Positions 47,965 through 57,679 of a stretch of DNA of 64,000 nucleotides are shown piece by piece. The notes under the pieces are model-generated. The model saw only the letters and a list, made by a program, of their open reading frames with translations, searched no databases and was not told the DNA's origin. Both the position numbers and the translations under genes were made by a program. Numbering within the stretch: position 1 is the stretch's first letter; each line of letters begins with the position of its first letter. The stretch is from Terebella lapidaria (Eukaryota > Annelida > Polychaeta > Terebellida > Terebellidae), in the NCBI GenBank assembly GCA_949152475.1, contig OX424564.1, forward strand, positions 10,602,001-10,666,000, in the 5' to 3' direction.

Positions 47965-48286
47965 ATAAGAGGTTGTCCCGGGACCAGGGGCGTCCGGCCG
48001 GATCAGTAAATTCGTCCGGCCAGCGCAACCGTTGTGCGGATTACGCCGGACAGCCGTCCACAATGTGCGGACAGGCCATCCGCACGTCCCTGGCGCTGGA
48101 AACTACAGGAGGGCGGATGCGGAGCGGCGGCGTTACGACGTGAAAGTCTCCGCAGACCTCAACTCCGAAGATAGCCACAAAGTAGCCACCCGCGGAGGTA
48201 AGTCGTGCGGACTCTCACGGAACGACCTAAAACCCATCCGTAGTATGATAGACGGGTACCGCAGACGCATCCGCATGGGCGGAAGG
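47965..48286 (-). other. GC-rich junction between nuclease ORF and LTR element 2
   Basis: It has the base composition and CCGGAC/GTCCGG word use of the LTR element. It presumably belongs to the 3' untranslated part of that element. The composition changes near 47990. I find no second LTR here. Confidence 0.5.
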
Positions 48287-51200
48287 TTATTCCCACCCAT
48301 ACCGGGCTGGCGCACGTGGTTTCCGGCGTGGCCGCCCGTCATCCGCAGGTACTGGAGGTAGTGGGGGTACATGCGGATCGCCGTCATCTGGCTGATAGCC
48401 GCCCAGTCCATCATCTGACGGGTCAGAGAGGTCCGGGAGGCCCACCATACGGCGCACACGCTCGTCCGGAGTCCGCGGATGCTGACCAGACGGATCCCAT
48501 ACGGGAGCATCATCCGGTTCCGCATCTTGAACGAGCGGATCCATGACAAGCGGGCCCTCGTACTTCTTCAGATTATCGATATGGACAACCAGAACCCTGT
48601 CCGGATCGGAATCCCTCCGGATCCGGTAGTCCACATCTGTCACCTGTTTCAGTACCGTAAACGGGCCTATCCACGGCTTAGCAAATTTATTGCCTTGCTT
48701 AAGCGGCGGATAATAGTAGCGCACCTTGTCGCCTTCCGCAAAAGCTGGCCTACCCTTAGCATGGGCGTCATAGCCTCGCTTCTGCCGGATGGCAGACTTG
48801 TCCAGGCGCGCGCGCGCGAAATCATGGGCGTTCGCCAGGGCGCGGCGAATCCACTCCACGTATTCCGGACCGCACTGGGGTACCGCGCCGGTCTCTGCCG
48901 CAGTTGGATACATAATATCCACGGGCAAATTTAGCTCCCGGCCGTACAACATCGCGTGCGGAGTAACTCCGGTCGAAGAGTGGACCGACGACCTGTACGC
49001 CATTAAGACATACGGGAGGTGGTCATCCCAATCGTTCGCACGATCATTCACAAAGGCCGCCAGCATGTTGAGGACCGATCGATTAAAGCGTTCGACCTGG
49101 CCATCAGACTGGGGCCTGTAGGGGGTGGTCCGCACCTTGGTACTGCCTAGCATCTGTGCTAGGTTTCGGAACAGGTTGCTCTCAAATTGCGTGCCCTGAT
49201 CCGAATGTACCTGTTTAGGTACCCCATGGTACACCACCCATCTATTCACCAATAACCGAGCTACCTCGTCCGCAGTCTGGCGGCGCAGTGGGTAGGCGTC
49301 GGTATACTTGGTAAAATAGTCGGAAATCACCAGGATGTACCGGAAACCGCGCGGGGTGACCCGGTGGGTATCCAGTATATCCAAAGCTATCCGATCAAAC
49401 GGCGCGCCCGCCTTAACCGTGGTTAAGGGGTGGCGGCCAGGAGTCGGAACTCCTTTGCGAGCTTGACACCGAGGGCAGGCTGCGCACCACCATTGCACGT
49501 CCAAGCTGCTACCAGGCCAATGAAAGCGCTGTTGTAGCCTATGGACGGTCCTCCGGATTCCCAAGTGACCGGTCACCCGGAGGTCATGCAACTGGTGGAG
49601 TACTTCTTTCCGCAGCTCCGCCGGAAGCACCAACTGCCATATTGGAGGCAGTGGGGTCGGTGGCTCATAGCGCCGGTATAAGAGGCCATCCCTCAAGGAG
49701 AGTCGTTCCCACTGAGATACTAGAGACAAGGTCTCCTCCCTGTAGGTCTTTCGCTCATCCTTCGAGGGCTTCTGGCCGGCCTCAAGGGCTGTGATTACCG
49801 GTGCCAGAGCTCTGTCAGCTCTTTGCGTCGCAGCTATCTGCGCCGGAGAGTAGCCACCCAAGTAATTAGGCTCCTCATCCGTCGCGTCCGGCTGCGCCGC
49901 AGCGGCCATCACCACAGGGGGCAAGGACCGCTCATACTCAGACTCTCCAGAGGACGAGGGTACCCACGAGGAGTACACCGCCGGACTCGAGGAAGACTCG
50001 CTGGAGCTGAGCCGCACCTCCGCTTCATATGCGGGACGCCCTCGCCGATATCGGCGGGTCCGCGCGCGGAGATGAGCCCTAGACGCTCCGGCCGCCGTGT
50101 TGTTAGAGGGGGCGGCAGCCTGCGGTCTCCCCGGAACGTCCAATTCCGAGTCTGAGGACGAATCCGCGGCTTGCTGGAATGGCGCCATCCCTGCACAACC
50201 CGGATTCTTGCACTTATGACAACGGGACACGCCGTCCGCGTTGCCGTGCAACTTACCAGCGCGATGCTCTATCTGCATGTCATACTCCTGGAGTTTGACG
50301 AGCCACCGCGCCACCAAGCCATCGGCCTCACTATAGTTGAGGAGCCATCTCAGCGAACTATGATCAGTCCGCAAGCGGAAATGGCGTCCCAACAAATAGT
50401 GCCGGAAGCGCTTGGTCATCGTAACCACCGCGAGCAACTCGCGATGAGTGGTACAGTAGTTCATTTGAGAGCGGCTCAAGGCCACACTCGCATAAGCTAC
50501 TACCCGCTCTTGCCCGTCCACGATCTGCGAGAGGACAGCGCCGAGTGCAAAGTTACTCGCGTCAGTGTCCAGAATGAACTCGCAGTCCGGACGAGGGTGC
50601 CGCAGCACCGGGGCCACTACCAAGGCCTGCCGGAGTCCCGAGAAGGCGTCAGCCTGCTCGGCGGACCAAACAAAATCGGCGCCCTTTTCCGTGAGGATAG
50701 TAAGGGGACGCGCGATCTCCGCAAAGCCGCGAATAAACCTGCGGTGGTAGCTCGCGAAGCCCAAGAAGGACCTCACGTCCGCCACGTTACATGGCGGAGG
50801 CCATTTCTGTACGGCCGCCACCTTTGCGGGGTCTGGTCTCACTCCGGTGCCCGTTACCATGAAGCCCAAGTACAGGATTTCCTGCGCGAATAGTTCGCAC
50901 TTACTTGGCTTCAATTTAAGCCCTGCTCCGCGGATGCGATGGAGCACCATCTGGAGGTTGGTGAGGGTTTCCTCGAACGACCGGCCATACACGACGACAT
51001 CGTCGATGTAGACCATACATCGCTTCCAGAGGAACCCTTTAAGTACCATCTCCATGAGGCGCTCGAACGTCGCTGGTGCGTTACAGAGCCCGAACGGCAT
51101 TACCTTGAATTGGTAGAGCCCGTTCTTGGTAACGAAGGCAGTCTTCGCCCGATCCCTCTCCTCCATCTCCACCTGCCAATACCCGGAGGCCAGATCCAAA

Positions 51201-52882
51201 GCACAGAAATAGTGCGACCCGGCCAGGGCATCGAAGGTATCTTCAATGTGCGGGAGAGGATATGAGTCCTTCCGCGTGGCATCGTTGAGTTTCCGATAGT
51301 CCACGCAGAACCTCCACGAGCCGTCCTTCTTCTTCACCATAACCACAGGACTGGCCCAAGGGCTGTCACTGGGTTCGATGATGTCCAAATCGAGCATCTT
51401 TTGCACCTCCTGGTCTATGACCTCTTGGTGCACTATCGCTGCCCGACGAAGACGCTGCTTGAGAGGACGCTCGTCCACGAGGTCGATGCGGTGTTTGGCG
51501 ACGTCAGTCTTGCCAACCGCACCATCAGGACCCATGAACACATCCGCATACTGCCGCAGCAGTCTGCGGAGCGCTTGGCGCTGCTCTTCATCCAACCGGT
51601 CCTTCGGAACCCGAGATTCCAAATGGTCCGGCAGGGTGAACGGGTCATCTCCGGCGGCCGCCGCCGCGCACGCAGCGCGGCAGACAGGATCGTCGGGGAG
51701 GACACGACTCGACGACGCGGGCGTAGCAGTAGCTGCCACGCAGCCGCGCCGCAGTACAACGGGAGCATCCGTAGGATTCACCACAAGGATGGGCATCGAG
51801 CGGGCGTCGGACTTGACCAGAGCCCCACCCAACACGAGTCCAGTTCCCTTGGCGAAACTGCTCACCGGTTGCACTATGCACGGACGACCATCGAGGGGCA
51901 TGCGGGGACGACGCGGCCTCGCCTCAATGATCATCTCGCTCATCGGCGGCACAACCGTAGTGCGCGCCACCCGCAATTGAAATGAATGCGCCGGACCCGT
52001 GCGGAAGAGGAAATGTGTGTCCTCTCCCATCCGGAATTCGCCAGCATTGAAATTGGCGGTCACCCGGTGGGTCCGGAGAAAATTCATCCCAATAATCCCG
52101 GCCGCTCCGACATCCGCAACGATTGCCTTTGTTAGGTACACCTTGTCCCCAAGGGTAATAGGCAGATCGATGATGCCATGGATGCGGATGCGGTCATTAC
52201 CCGCTCCATAGAGCTTGTGAGGTCCGGGATCCCGCAACTCTAGGTTGCGGAACGCGGGCTCTTTCTTAAATGTTCCTGCGGCAACGAAGGTCACCTCCGA
52301 GCCAGAGTCCACGAGGAACCGGACTGGCTCCCGTCCGAAGGACAGGGGCAGGTACCAGCGGGGGTCCCTCACCAGTGCGCAGGTAAGGCGATACCGTTCG
52401 CACGCGCTGGGCTCATCTACGGAGTCCTCACCATCCGCCTCAGCCGCGGAGGAGCTAGACTGATCTCCAAGGACTACTTCCGGAGAAGTCATATCAACTT
52501 GGGGTTCGTCCTGCTCATCAGCGGGTGGGGCGGCATCTTTTGCCACGGAACAACTATCCCCGGACGTAGTGTTGGTCGCCACCACGTCCGGATCTAGTTT
52601 CCCTGCCGCGGGTTCCGACCTTGCTGTCCCGGAGGACCAGACCGGAAGGAATTCCTCCGTTGCGGGCCAGGGAGGGCTCCCTGGTATCCGCGCGACCGCA
52701 GGCGTTCCAACAACTCCGGACACTTCAGCCAAAAGTGCCCCTGCTTTCTGCAGAAGTAACAGGGATGGTTCTGGGCTGGTCCGGAGGTGAACGCGCAACA
52801 CTCTGCGGGTCCCGGAGCTTCGATCCCGACGCAGTGCGCAATCATCTGCGCGGCGCCGAAATCGTATTCCTCCATGTCGCAC
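48287..52882 (-). CDS. pol: Pol polyprotein of LTR element 2
   Basis: About 1531 residues. An aspartic protease motif (FLVDSGSEVTF) lies near residue 193. The reverse transcriptase spans roughly 480-680, with KKDGSWRFCVDYRKLN, FCALDLASGYWQV and the catalytic YIDDVVVYG near 624. RNase H starts with DTDASNFALGAVL near 772. The integrase has an HHCC zinc site near 1085-1130 (HLGIRRTVHRL, CAACPRC), DDE residues in DILDTH, HSDQGTQF and RPQSDGQVERF (about 1169-1265) and a GPF tail (KFAKPWIGPFTVL). This order defines Ty3/gypsy. The frame overlaps gag by 289 bp in another register, as in elements that make Gag-Pol by frameshifting. A long serine-rich linker separates RNase H and integrase. Confidence 0.95.
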   Translation of the reverse strand: MRHGGIRFRRRADDCALRRDRSSGTRRVLRVHLRTSPEPSLLLLQKAGALLAEVSGVVGTPAVARIPGSPPWPATEEFLPVWSSGTARSEPAAGKLDPDVVATNTTSGDSCSVAKDAAPPADEQDEPQVDMTSPEVVLGDQSSSSAAEADGEDSVDEPSACERYRLTCALVRDPRWYLPLSFGREPVRFLVDSGSEVTFVAAGTFKKEPAFRNLELRDPGPHKLYGAGNDRIRIHGIIDLPITLGDKVYLTKAIVADVGAAGIIGMNFLRTHRVTANFNAGEFRMGEDTHFLFRTGPAHSFQLRVARTTVVPPMSEMIIEARPRRPRMPLDGRPCIVQPVSSFAKGTGLVLGGALVKSDARSMPILVVNPTDAPVVLRRGCVAATATPASSSRVLPDDPVCRAACAAAAAGDDPFTLPDHLESRVPKDRLDEEQRQALRRLLRQYADVFMGPDGAVGKTDVAKHRIDLVDERPLKQRLRRAAIVHQEVIDQEVQKMLDLDIIEPSDSPWASPVVMVKKKDGSWRFCVDYRKLNDATRKDSYPLPHIEDTFDALAGSHYFCALDLASGYWQVEMEERDRAKTAFVTKNGLYQFKVMPFGLCNAPATFERLMEMVLKGFLWKRCMVYIDDVVVYGRSFEETLTNLQMVLHRIRGAGLKLKPSKCELFAQEILYLGFMVTGTGVRPDPAKVAAVQKWPPPCNVADVRSFLGFASYHRRFIRGFAEIARPLTILTEKGADFVWSAEQADAFSGLRQALVVAPVLRHPRPDCEFILDTDASNFALGAVLSQIVDGQERVVAYASVALSRSQMNYCTTHRELLAVVTMTKRFRHYLLGRHFRLRTDHSSLRWLLNYSEADGLVARWLVKLQEYDMQIEHRAGKLHGNADGVSRCHKCKNPGCAGMAPFQQAADSSSDSELDVPGRPQAAAPSNNTAAGASRAHLRARTRRYRRGRPAYEAEVRLSSSESSSSPAVYSSWVPSSSGESEYERSLPPVVMAAAAQPDATDEEPNYLGGYSPAQIAATQRADRALAPVITALEAGQKPSKDERKTYREETLSLVSQWERLSLRDGLLYRRYEPPTPLPPIWQLVLPAELRKEVLHQLHDLRVTGHLGIRRTVHRLQQRFHWPGSSLDVQWWCAACPRCQARKGVPTPGRHPLTTVKAGAPFDRIALDILDTHRVTPRGFRYILVISDYFTKYTDAYPLRRQTADEVARLLVNRWVVYHGVPKQVHSDQGTQFESNLFRNLAQMLGSTKVRTTPYRPQSDGQVERFNRSVLNMLAAFVNDRANDWDDHLPYVLMAYRSSVHSSTGVTPHAMLYGRELNLPVDIMYPTAAETGAVPQCGPEYVEWIRRALANAHDFARARLDKSAIRQKRGYDAHAKGRPAFAEGDKVRYYYPPLKQGNKFAKPWIGPFTVLKQVTDVDYRIRRDSDPDRVLVVHIDNLKKYEGPLVMDPLVQDAEPDDAPVWDPSGQHPRTPDERVRRMVGLPDLSDPSDDGLGGYQPDDGDPHVPPLPPVPADDGRPRRKPRAPARYGWE

Positions 52883-54831
52883 TCGTCCGAGGACGAGTAC
52901 GGCGCGGCGACTGGTGCCGCATGTGCGGGCGTCCCTGTGAAGGGTGCCGACGCACTAACCCACTGCGGGGTAGGTTCCCTGGTGGGTTCCCGGACGACCG
53001 GGTCCTGCCACGGGGTTACCTGCGATGCTTTGGCCGGAGGAGGGGTCGGCGCCTGTGCGGGAACAGCCGAGGCCGGAGCCGGGGCCGGAGGCAACTGTCT
53101 AGGGCGGACAGCTACCTCGAGCGCAAGCGCGGAGTCTATTGCCTCCTCCATCGATCGCTTTTCATGGGTGGCCAGCCCGTATGCTAAATGGTAAGGCTGG
53201 CCATCGATGAACTGATCGATCAGCATCGTTTCGAACCGTCTGGAGTCCAGGTCTGGATAAGCTCTCCGGCCGAGTATGCGCAGGTTAAACGCATACTCTG
53301 TCACGGACTCAGTCGGTAGGCGGGTACGCGCCTTGAACTCTCGTTCAGACTGCCGCCGATTGGTCGTCGGCGTGAACAGCAGGCGAAGTTGACGAGCAAC
53401 CTCGCCGAACGTCACTGTTCCCACCGGCAGACACGGTATCACGCGGAGAGCTTTTCCTTCCAAGCTCCCCGCGAGGACGTGTCCAGCTTCATGCTGGGAC
53501 CATCCTTCGTACACGGCGGTACGCCACACCTGGAGTAAGTAGTCCTCCAAGTCGGCGTTATCCCCGTTGAACCGTTTCCGCCACGAAGAGTGGTCGGGCC
53601 CGTCATCGCGTTTGTTACGCGCCCGACGTGCGGTCCCGGCTCCGGGGTCGTCCGTGTACAGCGGCAAGTTCCGCGAGCTACCCGCACCTGCGGCGGAGTC
53701 TGCCGGAGCAGACATCGTCGCCGCGGACATAGGAGCAGGAAAGCTCACGCTCGCCGCCGGGTACATTCCCGCTTGTAGCCCACCCTGGCTAGGTGCGGGC
53801 AGGGCTCTCATCGAACCTACGGGGTAGGCTCCAGATGGGGCGGCAAAGCTAGCATAGCTCGGGGCCGGAGCCGCCGGTTGCCACTGCCCGCCCAACACAC
53901 TTGGCGCACCAGGGTAAGTTGACCACGCGGCGTTAACTCCGGCCGCAGGAACGGTCAGAGCGGTAGCCAGCGTGGTGCCTCCAAGCCGCGGAGCAGGCGC
54001 GGATCCCATTGCTGAGACCACTGGCGCCTGCGGACTTGGCAGGACTTGGGGAGGAGCCATAGACCCAGTCATCCCCGGACTGTAAGGGATCGTCGGATCC
54101 ACGCTCGGAACTGGCTGACTGCACTTGTACTGGTCAAGCCCCACGTTTATCAGCCGCTGCTCCCTCTCCGACATGGGTCCCGAAGGGCTCCGTGGCCGCG
54201 GAGAGGGTGAGCGGATCCGCCGATCTGATCGTCCCTGTTGGACCGACCGGGCGCGGCCGTAGCACCCTAGAGAAGCCAGCGCACTCAGTGTGTTGGTGAG
54301 CTGGTCCATCTCGCCCAGTGCGGACCGTCCGGTATCCGGGCCGGAGACCCTCGAGGGGGTCCACCCAGCCGGGTTAGGTAACCGGAGGAGTTGGTCCGCA
54401 GATCCGGAGTTGATTGCAGCAGTTGGCACTCTATTCCGGATATCCGGACCTCCGGATGTCCGGATCTCCGAATGTCTGGATCTCCGGACGTCTGGAGACA
54501 TCCCCTGGAAGAGCGCCGCCTGCCACGAACGTCGTCCGGACAAGGGCAGGCGCGGTGAAGAGCCGTTGCCAGCTCCGTCAACCGCACCTAACACATCAAG
54601 ACTAGGCCTCGATGGCAACACATGTTGCAGCCCCGCAGGGCTCGGCTCCACGTCCGGAGACGGAGCCGCGGACGCCGGAGTCGACTCCGCAGACTGGGTA
54701 CTGTCTGCGGAGGGCTCCGCACGCTCCGCACCATCGCCGGAGCCACCCTGGAGCGGCTCCCGGCCGTCGCGGGACCGGGTCCGGTCCGCAACGTTTCCTC
54801 CCTTTTCCCTCCCATTGTCTTTCTCACTCAT
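52594..54831 (-). CDS. gag: Gag polyprotein of LTR element 2
   Basis: 745 residues from an ATG about 100 bp inside the primer binding site. The first third is low-complexity (Ser, Pro, Gly, Arg) and includes a tandem tract of GTCCGGATATCC-like DNA near 54430-54500. A capsid-like region lies around residues 420-560 (SSWRKRFNGDNADLEDYLLQ, QFIDGQPYHLAYGL). A single CCHC knuckle, CYFCRKQGHFWLKC, lies near residue 700. It assembles the particle and binds RNA. Residues near QFIDGQPYHLA align with QFVNGQPDHIA of the element 1 Gag, supporting a common lineage. Confidence 0.92.
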   Translation of the reverse strand: MSEKDNGREKGGNVADRTRSRDGREPLQGGSGDGAERAEPSADSTQSAESTPASAAPSPDVEPSPAGLQHVLPSRPSLDVLGAVDGAGNGSSPRLPLSGRRSWQAALFQGMSPDVRRSRHSEIRTSGGPDIRNRVPTAAINSGSADQLLRLPNPAGWTPSRVSGPDTGRSALGEMDQLTNTLSALASLGCYGRARSVQQGRSDRRIRSPSPRPRSPSGPMSEREQRLINVGLDQYKCSQPVPSVDPTIPYSPGMTGSMAPPQVLPSPQAPVVSAMGSAPAPRLGGTTLATALTVPAAGVNAAWSTYPGAPSVLGGQWQPAAPAPSYASFAAPSGAYPVGSMRALPAPSQGGLQAGMYPAASVSFPAPMSAATMSAPADSAAGAGSSRNLPLYTDDPGAGTARRARNKRDDGPDHSSWRKRFNGDNADLEDYLLQVWRTAVYEGWSQHEAGHVLAGSLEGKALRVIPCLPVGTVTFGEVARQLRLLFTPTTNRRQSEREFKARTRLPTESVTEYAFNLRILGRRAYPDLDSRRFETMLIDQFIDGQPYHLAYGLATHEKRSMEEAIDSALALEVAVRPRQLPPAPAPASAVPAQAPTPPPAKASQVTPWQDPVVREPTREPTPQWVSASAPFTGTPAHAAPVAAPYSSSDECDMEEYDFGAAQMIAHCVGIEAPGPAECCAFTSGPAQNHPCYFCRKQGHFWLKCPELLERLRSRGYQGALPGPQRRNSFRSGPPGQQGRNPRQGN

Positions 54832-54931
54832 TTTGTTTGAGTTGTCCGTGAGGAGCGAGCGATCCCCAGGGACGAAGGAGGCTACAACACTGTGACGGTA
54901 GGCTGCGATGGAACACTGTCGGACTGATCCT

Positions 54932-54944
54932 GGTCACGGCACCA
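54932..54944 (-). promoter_or_regulatory. Primer binding site of element 2
   Basis: Read on the minus strand, TGGTGCCGTGACC follows the LTR by one base. It is identical to the primer binding site of element 1 at 31850-31862, so the same tRNA should prime both. Confidence 0.9.
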
Positions 54945-54945
54945 A

Positions 54946-55681
54946 TGTAAAGTTATTGACTACCGTCCGCTCTTCGGGATCCTCGAGGATAGTCCTCTCT
55001 CAACCGAGTCCTTGCGGACGCGCATCCGCTATTCCGGATCCTTGCGGCAGGGCCGCTCACCGGAGGTCGCTGCGGACACGGTAACTACTTCAGCATTAAC
55101 GGTAACCAGGTAACAGCCCACCCGACACTCCCAGGCCTACGGACACCGTTCAGAAACTAGTTCATCCCTACGGTGTTAACTGGCGGGGCCTGGCGAGCCG
55201 CGGTCTGCCTCGGGGACGGAACCCCGTACAGTCCGACATGCTGGCCAGAGCCTCTGTCACACGTCCCGGGAAGGGAGAGAACTGGCGATCCACAGGGCTT
55301 ACGCCCCCGAGTCAGCAACTTGTCTCTCCCAGCCCGGGCCTCCCCATGGAAATCGTCCCCAGGGCTCTAAGAGCCCACTACTCCTGACCAGGGAACGCAA
55401 AGCTCATGGCGAGCCTTGCGTGCGTCCTGTTCACTCTCTCTCGGACAATCTCCTCGATCGAGTCGCTTCCAGTGTATATATAATACACCACAAGCTGTAG
55501 GACGCACGCGAGGTTTAATCGATCCATTGTTATAGTTTACTGGAGCGTAAATTACAATGCGTCGCCGTGGCAACGCACGCTCGAACGGAGCGTGTCAAAA
55601 CAAGGCCAAGTACGAAAAGGCCACATAAATGGCATTTATGTTTACAATCACCTGCCGCGTGCTTAGGGCAAAATCGCCACA
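54946..55681 (-). repeat. LTR of element 2 (single copy seen)
   Basis: On the plus strand it starts TGTAAAGTTATTGACTACCG next to the primer site. The outer end is placed at CGCCACA (55681), where TGT...ACA termini fit and GC content falls; 55687 is an alternative. The length is then about 736 bp. No matching copy is found near the other end of pol. Confidence 0.65.
55475..55484 (-). promoter_or_regulatory. TATA box in LTR of element 2
   Basis: Read on the minus strand, ATTATATATA lies in an otherwise GC-rich LTR, about 200 bp inside its 5' edge. This is a plausible core promoter for the element transcript, which would run leftward through gag and pol. Confidence 0.5.
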
Positions 55682-55716
55682 TTAACATTGAAGTATAATT
55701 GAACTTTAAAGTTCAA

Positions 55717-56124
55717 TTAAAAACTGCCTGTTGGTCGTTTTGTTAAGTATGACAGTAATAAGATAACAGTAACAACCCCTAACAATAAAGCACATTGATC
55801 GTGGCGATTTCGTAGCATATTGAAATATTGAACGGTACTAGAATATGAATGTAAGAGTACAATGTCATGTACATCTACATTATTACTTGCAGTCATGCGG
55901 TTGAAAATATTAATGAAACTAAACTCTGCAACAATATCAGCATGGTCTTCTCTGACTAAATATTTGTTTGGTCTTGGATGAAATACTATACAAATATTGA
56001 CTTTTGCTGAGGTTGATACGTGATTATCTTCACTTGTTGGAAAGTTGTATTCACCCAGCTTGCGACCAAGACCACACATGGAAGAAGCTACTCTCCAAGC
56101 GAGTGATCGGGCGATGCGCGCCAT
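55717..56124 (-). CDS. Hypothetical 135-residue ORF with C-terminal membrane segment
   Basis: An open frame starting MARIARSLAWRVASSMCGLG and ending with a hydrophobic stretch, CALLLGVVTVILLLSYL, followed by KRPTGSF. It lies just outside the LTR of element 2 on the same strand. I recognise no family. The N terminus could be an initial exon of a host gene, with a possible donor inside it, but nothing else supports this. It may be a chance ORF. Confidence 0.25.
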   Translation of the reverse strand: MARIARSLAWRVASSMCGLGRKLGEYNFPTSEDNHVSTSAKVNICIVFHPRPNKYLVREDHADIVAEFSFINIFNRMTASNNVDVHDIVLLHSYSSTVQYFNMLRNRHDQCALLLGVVTVILLLSYLTKRPTGSF

Positions 56125-57679
56125 CTGGCGAGGTCAGAAAAGGATAAACTAAAACTTATATTTACCTCAGACTCGGAAATATCACTTTCTCCAAAACACC
56201 TCGACCAGGATATTGTAGTATCATTTTAGTCACGTGGCCCCATTTCAACCAATTACAAACAGGAATCTCATACAGTTAATAATAAAATTTTATATCAAAC
56301 ACCAAATACATTTACCTGCAAATATCACATTAACAGTTAGCAATAATTCTAAGTAGACGAATTATTATTGAATGCAAGTTTCCACGGAAGATGTCTGTTG
56401 GATGAGCTTCCGACCATACAATGTTATTAAAAATCATGACCTATACTGAGCGATGTTAACCAATTTTATGTATTACTACTTCCCCAAATTAGTGCCGCTT
56501 GCAAGCATACAAATCAACAATGTGTTTGAACTTCGCACACCAGTTTATTGGTTGGTTGAATAATACAACATGTAGCAACAATGCAACCACAGTAACCATA
56601 GTATATGCTGTCATTTAGTCTTTCAAATAATTCAATGGACAAATGATCATAAACAAGTCATGAAGCCATAGTATTTTTGTTAAGTATTGCAAACTTCTGT
56701 ATAGCTCCTGAAGACACCGAAAATTGCAGAAAAATTGCTCCTTTGACATATCAAATTCACTAAAGGTCAAATTCTAGATAACCAGAAAATCAGCTGATGT
56801 GACTGCCTATATGATTATAATACAAACCTACCATGCTTCATATACAAGCATCTATCTCTGCATCAGCCAATTTACATTATTCACGCCGAATATTACCTCG
56901 ATAATTACCATTCACTGTCATCTTAGGTCATGTTCAAGGTCACCAAAAGATGCTCCATATTTAGACTTCCTATATGCTTATACATGTATCACAAACATGA
57001 GGTATATGTACAAGTGTTTTAGGCCCAGAGGCCAATTTGATTTTGTGCACATCATGCACTGGTCTATGTATCGCAATAATGAGGAATTTTGGCATGTTCC
57101 GGAATAAAAATTTCAAAACTGATTATATAACTTTTGAGAAAATACAGAGTGCAAATTTGGGCTTTTTTTTCAACCCAAAATGGCTGTTTTGACCGCTCAA
57201 AGTCATCAAGCGTCGAATTCAAGGTCATCAAATAAATCGCCGTATATGACTTCTCATGTGAGAGTGCCAAACTTTTGTTTAATGGTGAATTTGGTTTTTG
57301 ACTAGAAATGGCCCAAAGTGGATAGTAACGCGATTTGGACAAAAACTAAATTTAACTCACCCGTCAAAAAAATCAAGAAAACGGCCGCCACGCACAGACC
57401 CGCGATTCAAGGGAAATGAAGATATACACGACATATAAGTACATGAGGTGAATCTTTTGAAACGAAAATCTAGAAAGTTGAGAGAAAATGGCTGCCACAG
57501 TCCAAAATCAGCCGTTTTTCGTCGAAAATGCCACCATTTTGGAAAAAAAAAATGTAAAAATAAAATAACTAACAAGAATACCTCATTCTTGTAATATTTT
57601 ATAGGCATTTTTGTGCGAAATTTCGCCTGCACGCTTTAAAGATAAATATGTGGACAGACGAACAATGGACGCAACGCCA
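56125..57679. other. AT-rich non-coding stretch
   Basis: No gene is recognised. The right part (about 57150-57690) contains words such as AAAATGGCTG, GGTCATCAA and CGCCTGCACGCTTTAAAG that look like a diverged interspersed repeat rather than coding sequence. Confidence 0.5.

Larger units (their letters stand above)
48287..55681 (-). mobile_element. Ty3/gypsy LTR retrotransposon 2
   Basis: Read on the minus strand the order is LTR (about 55681-54946), primer binding site, gag (54831-52594) and pol (52882-48287) with protease, reverse transcriptase, RNase H and integrase. The coding part looks whole. Only one LTR is seen, since the sequence beyond pol does not match it, so the element is incomplete at its 3' side or that end lies outside what I can recognise. 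It shares the primer binding site and a very similar integrase with element 1. Age cannot be read from LTRs because there is no pair. Confidence 0.9.

Noticed and set aside
48169-48546. Frames opposite pol at the end of LTR element 2
   Set aside because: They are shadows of the GC-rich pol sequence, with no independent motif.
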